DNA from: JABCYV01 sp963696025
GTDB lineage: Bacteria > Acidobacteriota > Terriglobia > Terriglobales > Acidobacteriaceae
Direction of reading: 5' to 3'
Assembly (NCBI GenBank): GCA_963696025.1
Contig: CAVOII010000012.1
Location: forward strand, 310,001 to 374,000
DNA length: 64,000 nt
Position numbers and translations under genes: made by a program
Part shown: one piece after another, positions 1 to 8,065 of the stretch
Layout of the letters: each line of letters opens with the position of its first letter
How positions within the stretch are numbered: the stretch's first letter is position 1
Notes under the pieces: model-generated
Told to the model about the DNA's origin: nothing
Database searches by the model: none
What the model saw: the letters and a program-made list of their open reading frames with translations, nothing else

Positions 1-1
1 G

Positions 2-259
2 CATGAACCCGCCGCCGCCCAGGTTTCCAGCCTGCGGATACACCACTGCCAGCGCGAAGCCCGTGGCGACTGCCGCGTCTATTGCGTTCCCCCCGGCTTG
101 CATAATGTCTGCGCCAACACCCGAGGCCAGTTCGTGCACGCTGGCCACAATGGCATGAGAAGCGTGAACTGGGTGAATGGGTGCGCCGAAAACCGGCGCC
201 GGGCACGCCGGCAGAGCTGCAAGCAGTAGATAAATCAGCAACTTACTTTGGGGTCGCAT
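2..259 (-). CDS. ggt: Gamma-glutamyltransferase, N-terminal part (runs off left edge)
   Basis: The minus strand reads from an ATG at 259 to the window edge and gives the first 86 residues of a gamma-glutamyltransferase (glutathione hydrolase). It begins with a signal peptide ([20 protein letters not shown]) and continues into the family-typical stretch [20 protein letters not shown], then NLGGGGFM, the entry to the large-subunit core. Known family role: periplasmic cleavage of the gamma-glutamyl bond of glutathione after self-cleavage at a Thr, which lies outside the window. The first residues after the signal ([15 protein letters not shown]) match the usual start of the mature protein, so the ATG is well supported. 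Confidence 0.85.
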   Translation of the reverse strand, partial: MRPQSKLLIYLLLAALPACPAPVFGAPIHPVHASHAIVASVHELASGVGADIMQAGGNAIDAAVATGFALAVVYPQAGNLGGGGFM

Positions 260-387
260 GAAGATTCATGGCGCGATTGCCTCGCAGCATGGCAGCGGCT
301 ATCAGGCTCCCGGAACAAGCCCTAGGCAAATCACTGAGGCTAGCCCAAGCGGTTAGGAGAGTCAAATCGGCGCCCGCCTTTCAGCTA

Positions 388-777
388 TCACCTATGAGCT
401 TTTCTCGTCTGCCGCTTTCTCTTACTTGGCTTCGGAGGTTTGCTTCGGCGTGTGGTGCGGGGAAGCTTCGCGGCCACCATCTCGTACGAGTGCCGGATCA
501 GGGCTTCCAGTTCCGCTTCGGGTAGTATATCCAGGCGCGCCAACATCACCCACTTGTAGCGCCCTACGTAGGGCGCGGGTGTGATTCCTTCCACTTCAAG
601 CAACCCAGCAAACGTCTCTGCCGAGGTCTTAAAACAAATTCGCTGCGGCACCGACTCCAAGCTCAGCGTGACAAAGATCTTCTCGCACACCTTGAAACAG
701 AGAGTTTCGCCCCACTGCAGGTTCTCTTTCGCATTCGGGAAGGAAAGACAATAGCGCCGTAGGGATTCAACGTCCAT
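388..777 (-). CDS. MmcQ/YjbR-family protein
   Basis: This 129-residue protein has the family pattern: an N-terminal VESLRRYCLSFPNAKENLQWG helix, then a short sheet with CFKV, RICFKT, and the PAPYVGRYKWVML segment, then a C-terminal helix. Members adopt a CyaY-like fold and are often annotated as DNA-binding, but their function is unproven. The last 25 residues are a Lys/Arg-rich tail (SKPPKPSKRKRQTRKAHR) that could bind nucleic acid. It follows the HtrA-like gene on the same strand with a 56-nt gap, so co-transcription is possible. Confidence 0.8.
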   Translation of the reverse strand: MDVESLRRYCLSFPNAKENLQWGETLCFKVCEKIFVTLSLESVPQRICFKTSAETFAGLLEVEGITPAPYVGRYKWVMLARLDILPEAELEALIRHSYEMVAAKLPRTTRRSKPPKPSKRKRQTRKAHR

Positions 778-833
778 GGATCAAGAGGACAGTCTGAGGA
801 AGTGAAAAACCTGCTGCGCACTCGTCCCAGACT

Positions 834-1979
834 CTAAACTTGCGTCCGGGCCTCGCCTAAGGTCACGGTGACATCCATCTTCTTTTTTCCGCGATAGATG
901 GTGATGCGCACGGTGTCCCCAGCCCGGTGATTGTTCATAATTTGGGTGAGATCCTGCTGGTCCTGTACCTTTTGGTCGTCGATGGCGACGATAAGGTCCC
1001 CGCCCAGCATGATCGGGATATTCCCGAGATATGCGCGTTCCGATCCGCCACGCAGGCCAGCTCGGTCTGCCGCGCCTCCCGGCACCACTTGCACAATGAG
1101 CAAGCCATAATCGGCCGCCAAACCCATCTGCTCCGCGAGTTCCGGACTGACGGGGATCGTACGTACGCCTAACGCCGGTCGCCGCACGCTGCCTAATGTG
1201 AGCAAATCATTCAGCACCGCTTTGGCCGTATTGATGGGAATGGCAAAGCCAATTCCAGCGCTTTGTCCCACATTTGACGCGATCATGGTGTTGATGCCAA
1301 TTACTTCTCCATGCCAATTGAGTAGCGGCCCTCCCGAGTTGCCGGGGTTGATGGCGGCGTCGGTCTGGATGGCCTCGTCAATCTTTAGGCCATCGGGTTC
1401 TTGCACAGACCGGATCGAGCTGACGATGCCACTGGTCAGGGTTCCGGAGAGACCAAAGGGATTACCGATGGCATACACTTTCTGACCGACTTGCAAGTGC
1501 CGCGAATCGCCGAGCACCATCGGGGTGAGGCCTGAGGCCTTGATCTGAATCACCGCGAGGTCGTGTGCACGATCGGTGCCGATTACTGTCGCGGGGTACT
1601 TCTTTTGATTGTGCAGAATGACGTCGACTGTCCGAGCCTCCGCGATCACGTGATAGTTGGTCATAATGTGACCGTCTTTGTCGATGATGAATCCGGACCC
1701 TTGGCCCTGCTGCGGAACCAAGCCGTAGAAAAAATCAAACGTCACCGCCTTCGACGTAATATTCACGACCGAATCGATGTTCTTGTGATACACGCTGATA
1801 TTGTTCTGCTCTTCACTGTCGAGCGCGTCACCACCCGCCGCCTCCGTGATCTCCACTTTGTCTTTCTGGCGAATCCAGTCTGCGGGACGTATCAGTCCCG
1901 AACGATAAGTGGTGAAGTAAAAAAATGCGCCGACGATAATCACGGCGAGAAAAATCGGACGTAACACTTTCATATTCAA
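834..1979 (-). CDS. HtrA/DegS-like trypsin-type serine protease with C-terminal PDZ
   Basis: This 381-residue protein has one N-terminal membrane anchor (residues about 5-25), a trypsin-like domain (about 60-255) and one PDZ domain (about 275-375). The catalytic triad is visible: His110 in MTNYHVIAE, Asp140 in DRAHDLAVI and Ser215 in NPGNSGGPLL. A single transmembrane anchor with one PDZ resembles DegS rather than soluble DegP. Known role of the family: periplasmic protein quality control and envelope-stress proteolysis. It sits downstream of coaE on the same strand. The ATG start gives an anchor with no signal cleavage site, as expected. Confidence 0.9.
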   Translation of the reverse strand: MNMKVLRPIFLAVIIVGAFFYFTTYRSGLIRPADWIRQKDKVEITEAAGGDALDSEEQNNISVYHKNIDSVVNITSKAVTFDFFYGLVPQQGQGSGFIIDKDGHIMTNYHVIAEARTVDVILHNQKKYPATVIGTDRAHDLAVIQIKASGLTPMVLGDSRHLQVGQKVYAIGNPFGLSGTLTSGIVSSIRSVQEPDGLKIDEAIQTDAAINPGNSGGPLLNWHGEVIGINTMIASNVGQSAGIGFAIPINTAKAVLNDLLTLGSVRRPALGVRTIPVSPELAEQMGLAADYGLLIVQVVPGGAADRAGLRGGSERAYLGNIPIMLGGDLIVAIDDQKVQDQQDLTQIMNNHRAGDTVRITIYRGKKKMDVTVTLGEARTQV

Positions 1980-2048
1980 AAACCTGCTGCGACGGATTTC
2001 TTCGAACTTATTCGGGGCCTGGGCAGCTCAAAATTGCGACCTTTGCGG

Positions 2049-2732
2049 TCAAGAGCTCCTCGCCGCGAGACTCTTCAACTTCGAATAAATCTCAGCGACC
2101 TGCTTCTTGGTTTCGTCGAACGAGCCTGAGTTGTCGACTACATAGTCGGCAGCCATTATCTTGTCCTCATCCGGGAGTTGTGCCGCCATGCGCCGCGAGA
2201 TCTCTTGACAGGCTGTTTCCTCGTCTACTTTCATGCGCTGTGCCCAGCGTTGGACGCGTTGTTCTGGACGGCAGGTCACAACCACCAGCCGGTCGAAACG
2301 TTTGCCCACACCGGCCTCGAGGATAAGTGCCGCTTCCACTATGGCGATGGCGCGCGGATCGCGCTCGCCGACTTCCTCCATCCATGCCTCCTGCCGTCTT
2401 ATTACGGCCGGGTGAACGATCTGGTTCAACTCCTCAATTCGGGAGGTCTGAATGGGCGAATTCCGGACCCGTGAGTCCTCGGTTCCGGTAGCTGCCTCAG
2501 CGAACGGTCCGAAAGCAGCTTCGGCCAGTCGCCCGCGGTTCACCGTGCCATCCAGGTTGAGGATGCCAGCGCCGAAGTGGTTCACGACCCCTTGATAGAC
2601 TGCCTCACCCGGCTGCATCAGCCGATGAGCGATCTGGTCCGCCTGAATGAGCTGGGCGCCGAGAGCCACAAACATCTCTCCCACCACGGATTTGCCCGAG
2701 GCGATGCCGCCTGTCAGGCCAACTTTGAGCAC
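2049..2732 (-). CDS. coaE: Dephospho-CoA kinase
   Basis: CoaE phosphorylates the ribose 3'-OH of dephospho-CoA, the last step of coenzyme A synthesis. The P-loop GLTGGIASGKSVV is at residues 5-17, followed by DQIAHRLMQPGEAVY and later VVVTCRPEQRVQRWAQR in the LID region. At 227 residues it is longer than the usual 200; the extra residues are mainly an insert (EAATGTEDSRVRNSPIQTS) before the EELNQIVHP motif. Translation starts at GTG (2732), one base after the folD stop codon, so it is very probably translationally coupled to folD. Confidence 0.93.
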   Translation of the reverse strand: MLKVGLTGGIASGKSVVGEMFVALGAQLIQADQIAHRLMQPGEAVYQGVVNHFGAGILNLDGTVNRGRLAEAAFGPFAEAATGTEDSRVRNSPIQTSRIEELNQIVHPAVIRRQEAWMEEVGERDPRAIAIVEAALILEAGVGKRFDRLVVVTCRPEQRVQRWAQRMKVDEETACQEISRRMAAQLPDEDKIMAADYVVDNSGSFDETKKQVAEIYSKLKSLAARSS

Positions 2733-2733
2733 C

Positions 2734-3681
2734 TCAGGCGCACTCCCCCGCGAATGCGGACGCTCGGGATCCCCGCCGCATTTTCGCCGCTCGCATCGTA
2801 TTGGCCATCAGCATGGCGATGGTCAACGGCCCGACGCCACCGGGCACGAGCGTTAGTCTCCCGGCGACCTCAGCCACTTCCGGGTGAACATCGCCGACCA
2901 AGGTCGAACCCTTGCTACGGAAGGCTTCCTCCCGCTTGGCATTGCCGGCGAAAAGGCGGTCGAACTCAGACCGGTCGGTAACTTTGTTCATGCCAACGTC
3001 GATCACGGTCGCACCCGGCCTTATGAAGTCGCGAGTAATCATGCCGGCCCTGCCAATCGCGGCCACCAGAATATCTGCCCGGCGGCACACCCCCGGAAGG
3101 TCTCGGGTCTTTGAGTGGCACACGGTGACGGTGGCATTTCCGTTGATCAGCAGCATGGCGGTGGGCTTGCCGACAATGTCGCTGCGGCCTACCACCACGG
3201 CTTCCTGACCGGCGATAGGAATATTGCTTCGCTTGAGAATTTCCAAAATCCCTGCCGGAGTACAGGGCACCAGTCCCGGTCGCTGAGTCGAGAGAAAACC
3301 CACATTGACGGGATGAAAACCGTCCACATCCTTCGCGGGATCCACTGCCATCAGGATTCTCTTAGAGTCCACCTGCGACGGCAAGGGAAGCTGCACCAGA
3401 ATGCCGTCGACTTCGTCCCGCCGATTGAGGTCATTCACCAGTTCCAGCAGTTCTTCGGTAGAGATCGTATCTGGCGGGGTAAGCTGCTCGCTGTAGATGC
3501 CGACCTCCTCTGAGCTTTTCACCTTTCCCCGCACGTAGATCTCGGAGGCGGGATTGTGGCCGACCAGGATCACAGCCAAACCAGGACGCATACCTGAAGC
3601 CGCCATCTTCTTTACTTCGGAAGCGACGTCTGCCCGGATTTCGCTGGCGATCTTGTTGCCATCCAGAATGCTGGCAGTCAT
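2734..3681 (-). CDS. folD: Bifunctional methylenetetrahydrofolate dehydrogenase / methenyl-THF cyclohydrolase
   Basis: FolD interconverts 5,10-methylene-THF, 5,10-methenyl-THF and 10-formyl-THF, supplying one-carbon units in the cytoplasm. This 315-residue protein has YVRGKVKSSEEVGI with the catalytic Lys, the substrate motif DGILVQLPLPSQVD, the PAKDVDGFHPVNVG segment, the NAD(P) site VVVGRSDIVGKPTAMLL and the C-terminal LVPGGVGPLTIAMLMANT. All the signature motifs are intact. It is the first gene of the folD-coaE pair. Confidence 0.95.
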   Translation of the reverse strand: MTASILDGNKIASEIRADVASEVKKMAASGMRPGLAVILVGHNPASEIYVRGKVKSSEEVGIYSEQLTPPDTISTEELLELVNDLNRRDEVDGILVQLPLPSQVDSKRILMAVDPAKDVDGFHPVNVGFLSTQRPGLVPCTPAGILEILKRSNIPIAGQEAVVVGRSDIVGKPTAMLLINGNATVTVCHSKTRDLPGVCRRADILVAAIGRAGMITRDFIRPGATVIDVGMNKVTDRSEFDRLFAGNAKREEAFRSKGSTLVGDVHPEVAEVAGRLTLVPGGVGPLTIAMLMANTMRAAKMRRGSRASAFAGECA

Positions 3682-3807
3682 GACACCTCGCTACGAAGCT
3701 TGGGATGATTCCGCTGGAGGTTTATCGTAAACCATCCACAGGAAAAGCGCTTTACAGCGGATGCCGCCTTCTTGATCGACCGCCCCGCGAAGAACTGCGC
3801 GACCATG

Positions 3808-4372
3808 CTAGCTACAGAATGCGTCTACAGCTTGCACCTGTATTACCACCACGGTCATATCATCGCTTTGGGGACCACCATCGGTAAAAGCGGAAACCTC
3901 ATCATTCGCTGAAGAACTTCCTGGGGTGTCGGCCGGCCACAAGAGGAAAAGAGTCTTTCCCGGGGGTTGTTGCCCAAACGGCTCACCATCACGGTTTTCC
4001 TGCTTCGGTAACTCCGTCAGTGCAGGCCACCAGAGTGTCACCGTCTTTGAGTTGGAAAATCACAGAGTTGTAGCCAGAATCTTCGAGCATTCCGACCGGA
4101 GCGGTTCCGGGCTGCAACCGGAACACGTTGCTTCGACCATCTTGGCAGCGAACGACGATCGGAGGATTTTGCCCCGCGTTGACATACGTCAGCACCCGAG
4201 TGGCGGGATCATATTCCGCATAGAAGAGCTAGGCATAGAAATGAACTGGAGAAGACTCTGAACCAGGCGATTCGCATGGTTGATCAACGTCGACGAGTCG
4301 GAATGCGGTTGCAGACCCTGCGCTCGAATCGTGTCCCCAAGCTGAAAGAGCGTCTCAAAATGAGTCAGAGGG
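3808..4372 (-). pseudogene. Decayed PP2C-type SpoIIE/RsbU phosphatase
   Basis: Three minus-strand frames each hold a piece of one SpoIIE-family serine phosphatase. From high to low coordinate they read DTIRAQGLQPHSDSSTLINH, then LTYVNAGQNPPIVVR with LKDGDTLVACTDGVTEAGKP, then DEVSAFTDGGPQSDDMTVVV. The order and spacing match the C-terminal half of the family, including the metal-site segments CTDGVTEA and PQSDDMT. Breaks include a TAG in the middle frame near 4230 (HFYA, stop, LFYAEYDPATR) and frame changes near 4245 and 4000. The N-terminal half and any sensor domain are missing. No product is expected. Confidence 0.8.
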
Positions 4373-4505
4373 TCTGGTTTTCGACGAGGCCGAAGCTGCT
4401 CTGCGCGAGGCCTGGTTGGCAACTTCGCGGTAGCGAAACGGCAGGCACAAGCACTCGTGACTTTAAGTTTCGTCTTCCCCACGGAATCGGTACAATGCTG
4501 GCGTT

Positions 4506-4676
4506 ATGATTCCCCAAGATTTGCTCGACATCCTGGTCTGCCCCGTGTGCAAGAAGCCGCTGGCACTCAAGGACGAGGGACAGAGCCTGAAGTGCGCTGA
4601 GTGTCGTCGTGTCTACCCTATCCGCGACAACATTCCGATCCTGCTTGTGGACGAGGCTGTGACCGATCTCGCCTGA
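4506..4676 (+). CDS. Trm112-like small zinc-ribbon protein (UPF0434/YcaR family)
   Basis: This 56-residue protein starts MIPQDLLDILVCPVCKKPL and continues through CAECRRVYPIRDNIPILLVD. The two Cys pairs, CPVC near residue 13 and CAEC near residue 34, form the expected zinc site, although Trm112-like bacterial members vary in their Cys content. Eukaryotic Trm112 activates methyltransferases; the role of the bacterial homologues is not settled. A possible -10 element (TACAAT) lies about 13 nt upstream of the ATG. Length and motif order are typical for the family. Confidence 0.85.
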   Translation: MIPQDLLDILVCPVCKKPLALKDEGQSLKCAECRRVYPIRDNIPILLVDEAVTDLA

Positions 4677-4948
4677 TCGTCGTTTTTTGCTCAAATTCCG
4701 GCCGCCTTTTTCTGTCCCAAACCGACACAACGTGTCACCCCGGAACTCCGGCAGGGATACCCGTAGAGTTCACTACGGCCACAAGAGTTCGCCGCAACTT
4801 GCCGCCGTCCAAAGGGTTTAAAGAAATCAAGAAGCGGTTTTGCAAGTACTTAGAAGTGCATCGAAGTTGCGGCAACAAAATTGCATGCAACGTAAATGGC
4901 GCTTACAGAGTCTAATGGGTAACAGCGGTAACGGTCGGAGGTGAGGTG

Positions 4949-5185
4949 ATGGCCATGAAGGAGCGATTTTCCAGTACCGAATTGACGGCATTGCGGAACG
5001 ATCTGCTGCAAGGCGGTTTGATCGATTCGCGCGAGGCCGCCGAACTCTTACAAGTCTTCCTGATGGGACGTGGCTACGGAGTATCGCCGCAAGCGGCCAG
5101 AGACGCGGTTGGTCGCGTAGAGATGTCGGGCTGCTCGTTGCCCGTCCTCCAACACGAACTGGAAGACCTAGCACTGGTCATGTAG
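4949..5185 (+). CDS. Small hypothetical protein
   Basis: This is a 78-residue protein with no family I recognise. A strong ribosome binding site (GGAGGTGA, 4937-4944) precedes ATG codons at 4949 and 4955, which supports real translation; the second has the better spacing. The sequence is helical, with TALRNDLLQGGLIDSREAAE and a Gly-rich turn MGRGYGVSPQ. There is no signal peptide or membrane segment. A terminator-like hairpin follows at 5300-5330. Confidence 0.6.
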   Translation: MAMKERFSSTELTALRNDLLQGGLIDSREAAELLQVFLMGRGYGVSPQAARDAVGRVEMSGCSLPVLQHELEDLALVM

Positions 5186-5299
5186 CGGTGACAAACGGCG
5201 CAAGCCACCACCCTGGCATCGCTAGCGAGCGAAGCGGTGGACAATGAAATCTGCGGGGGGCTCAGAACCAAGTCGATCCCCGAAGCAGCGAGACGACGC

Positions 5300-5330
5300 A
5301 AGCCGGGCCAACCAGCCTGGCTTTTCGTTT
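5300..5330 (+). terminator. Probable Rho-independent terminator
   Basis: AAGCCGGG (5300-5307) pairs with CCTGGCTT (5316-5323) with one G-T pair and an 8-nt loop, followed by a T-rich stretch (TTTCGTTTG). It lies between the small gene at 4949 and the glycosyltransferase at 5430 and would end the transcript of the former. Confidence 0.45.
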
Positions 5331-5429
5331 GCCAGCCAGCCTTCTTGACTTCCCACTTCAGGCTATGTAGAAGGGTTGCCAACCTGAAGACCCTCGATTC
5401 AGCTTAATTTCAGACATCAGAGAATAAGA

Positions 5430-6710
5430 ATGAAGCCCCTCTTGCCCGAGCGGCCACGGAATATCCGCCGAACGTGTTTTCTCATGGTCGTGGTCGCTCA
5501 AGTTTTACGGTTGAGTGTAGTGGGGTTTTTGTACCCTGAGCACCTCAATCCAGATCGTGGCTACTGGCGCTTTGCCGGGGAAGCGGGAAAAACTGCGCAA
5601 TCCGTCGTCGAGGGTCGAGGGTTCAGCAGTCCATTCTTTGCGGACACCGGGCCTACCGCGCTGATGCCCCCAATATATCCGTATCTTGTCGCCGGAGTTT
5701 TCAAACTCTTTGGGACCTACACCAAGGCTTCCGCCCTGGTGATGTTATCTCTCGACAGCCTGTTCTCGGCGCTGACTTGTTTGCCCATATTCTTCATCGC
5801 CAGGCAGTGCTTCGGCGATAGGGTTGCGGTGGCGGCGGGCTGGACCTGGGTGTTTTTTCCCTACGCCATCTATTTTTCGGCGGACTTCATCTGGCCGACA
5901 GTGCTCACCACTCTCCTGCTTAGCCTGCTTTTTCTGATGGTCTTGCATCTGGCGAGATCGGCGCGGTTTTCGCTCTGGCTTGGCTTTGGCTTTCTAAGCG
6001 GCTTGGCCACGCTGACAGAGCCGATTGTGCTTTCTGTATTACCTTTGCTGGGGGCATGGGCTTGCTATCGCCTACATCGGAAGCAACGCTGGCTCCCTTC
6101 CGCAGCCGTCGCCATCTTGGCCTTTGCCGCCATTATTTCTCCCTGGTTCATCCGCAACTATCGCACCTTCCACAAACCAATTCTTTTTCGGGATAATTTC
6201 GGACTCGAGCTGTACGTAGGAAACAATGGCGTTAGCTGGCATTGGGCTTCCCCCGGGATTCACCCTTCGGCTAGTTACAAAGAGTGGCAGGAGTTTGTGT
6301 CGCTCGGTGAACTGGATTACATGGCGCACAAACAACAGCAGGCGGTTGAGTTCATCGAAGGCCACCGTGGCTGGTTTATCTGGATGTCCCTGCGAAGAGC
6401 GGTCTATTTCTGGACCAACTTCTGGAGCCTCGACCGCCGCTATCTTGCGGAGGAGCCGTTCGATCCTTTCAATATTTTCTTTTCCACCACCTTGACCATA
6501 CTGGCCCTAGCGGGTCTTTGGCGCGCATTTCGAAGTGGACTCACGGTGGCTATGCCCTATGCCATTGTCTTGTTCTTCTTCCCCGCGACTTATTACATCA
6601 CGCACATGCAGGACTACTACCGCCGTCCCATTGACCCGTTTTTCGTCATTTTGGCGGTCTACACCATTACGATGCGTGGACAATTGGGCGAAGCGCGGGA
6701 CGCGAAATAA
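5430..6710 (+). CDS. Glycosyltransferase family 39-like membrane protein (ArnT/PMT type)
   Basis: This 426-residue polytopic protein has about ten hydrophobic segments. The first periplasmic loop carries the GT-C pattern: acidic and aromatic residues (LNPDRGYWRFAGEA) followed by GRGFSSPFFADTGPTALMPPIYPYLVAG. Then come GDRVAVAAGWTWVFFPYAIY and SPWFIRNYRTFHKPI. GT39-like enzymes move a sugar from a polyprenyl phosphate donor to a protein or lipid acceptor on the outer face of the inner membrane; the acceptor here is unknown. A GT2 enzyme at 11600 could make the lipid-linked donor. Confidence 0.8.
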   Translation: MKPLLPERPRNIRRTCFLMVVVAQVLRLSVVGFLYPEHLNPDRGYWRFAGEAGKTAQSVVEGRGFSSPFFADTGPTALMPPIYPYLVAGVFKLFGTYTKASALVMLSLDSLFSALTCLPIFFIARQCFGDRVAVAAGWTWVFFPYAIYFSADFIWPTVLTTLLLSLLFLMVLHLARSARFSLWLGFGFLSGLATLTEPIVLSVLPLLGAWACYRLHRKQRWLPSAAVAILAFAAIISPWFIRNYRTFHKPILFRDNFGLELYVGNNGVSWHWASPGIHPSASYKEWQEFVSLGELDYMAHKQQQAVEFIEGHRGWFIWMSLRRAVYFWTNFWSLDRRYLAEEPFDPFNIFFSTTLTILALAGLWRAFRSGLTVAMPYAIVLFFFPATYYITHMQDYYRRPIDPFFVILAVYTITMRGQLGEARDAK

Positions 6711-6717
6711 ATCCAGA

Positions 6718-7965
6718 CTATTCATAGCGCAAGCTCTCTACGGGATCCAACTGGGCGGCGCGAGAGGCTGGGACGGTGCCGAAAAGGATACCCACCAGCG
6801 AAGAGACCCCCAGCGCCACTACGGCGGAGACCCCCGATATCGGGATGCGGTATTCAGTAAAGAAGCGCACGGAGAAGGGCAAAGCCAGGCCGATGATGAC
6901 TCCGGCGAAGCCTCCGATCAAGGAGATCAGAATAGCTTCAGAAAGAAACTGAAAGCGAATCTCGCGACTGGTTGCCCCAATCGCTTTGCGTATGCCAATT
7001 TCGCGGATGCGGGCGCTGACCGTGGCCAGCATGATATTCATGATTCCGATGCCGCTCACGATCAACACCACCGTGGCCACCAGCAGAAGAACAACAGTCA
7101 GGGCGTTTGCGGTTTTTTCAGCGACAGCCACTAGCTGGGTTAGATTAGCTACGTTATATACGGACTCCGCGCGGTGTCGGGATTGAATCACGTGCTTGAT
7201 CTGCTCCGTCGCGGGCACCACCATGGAGGGATCGGCGACGGAAAAGTAAATCTGCTTGATGGCTGGCGTGTCGCTGAAGTACCGGCCCACGGGATAAGGA
7301 ATCGCCATGGTGTTATCGATGACTTCGGATTGTCCAAAGGTATCGACTCGCTCTTTGAACGTCCCAATAACGGTGAAGGGAAGGCCGTTGAGCTTGATCA
7401 CTTTGCCTATTGCTTCCTCCACGGAACCGTAGACTTGCTCGGCCATTTTTTGCGTAATTACGCCGACTTTGTTATGGGCCTGCTCATCCTGGGCGTCAAA
7501 AAATCTTCCCGAGAGCACAACGAGGTTGCGCACGATGCGATACTCGGGATAAACACCAAGAATCAAAATGTCCCGCTCTTTCCCGTTACCAACGGGAATG
7601 CGTTCGTCAAGTTGGAGCACCGGAGACGCAGCCACGATGCCCGGCACCTGCGCCTGCGCAGCTTGCATGTCGTCCAGGGTCAGAGGGTCGGGCGAGGTAT
7701 TGGTGATGCGCTGGCCTCCCCCCTGGTATTCGGCATAAATGAGGTTCGCGCCGATGCCCTGAATTTGATTGAGGACATACTGCTTGCCGGTCAGCCCGAT
7801 CGTGACTACCAGAATGAGCGATGCGGTGCCGATCACCATGCCTAACGCGGTCAACATAAAACGTATCGTGTTGCTGCGGAACGTGTCATAGGCGAAGCTT
7901 ATGACCTCGCTAAGACACAGAGTGGGCGGGCGTCTGGCAGTTACCGTGGATACGCTGGTCGCCAT
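6718..7965 (-). CDS. MacB/FtsX-type ABC transporter permease
   Basis: This 415-residue protein has the four-helix MacB layout: one N-terminal helix (MLTALGMVIGTASLILVVTI), a large periplasmic domain (about 65-285) and three C-terminal helices with the FtsX signature IMLATVSARIREIGIRKAIG. The family couples ATP hydrolysis in the cytoplasm to periplasmic work such as efflux or lipoprotein release. No ATPase or MacA-like adaptor gene is adjacent, so its partner must be elsewhere. It ends 8 nt from the convergent GT39-like gene. Confidence 0.87.
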   Translation of the reverse strand: MATSVSTVTARRPPTLCLSEVISFAYDTFRSNTIRFMLTALGMVIGTASLILVVTIGLTGKQYVLNQIQGIGANLIYAEYQGGGQRITNTSPDPLTLDDMQAAQAQVPGIVAASPVLQLDERIPVGNGKERDILILGVYPEYRIVRNLVVLSGRFFDAQDEQAHNKVGVITQKMAEQVYGSVEEAIGKVIKLNGLPFTVIGTFKERVDTFGQSEVIDNTMAIPYPVGRYFSDTPAIKQIYFSVADPSMVVPATEQIKHVIQSRHRAESVYNVANLTQLVAVAEKTANALTVVLLLVATVVLIVSGIGIMNIMLATVSARIREIGIRKAIGATSREIRFQFLSEAILISLIGGFAGVIIGLALPFSVRFFTEYRIPISGVSAVVALGVSSLVGILFGTVPASRAAQLDPVESLRYE

Positions 7966-8065
7966 CTTGAGTTAGATGCTACGCCCTGGGTGCCGGCAGC
8001 GCAACGATTCGGGCGACCAACCTGATGATAGCATTTGCCCTCTCTCGTATACGCTTGTTACATTC

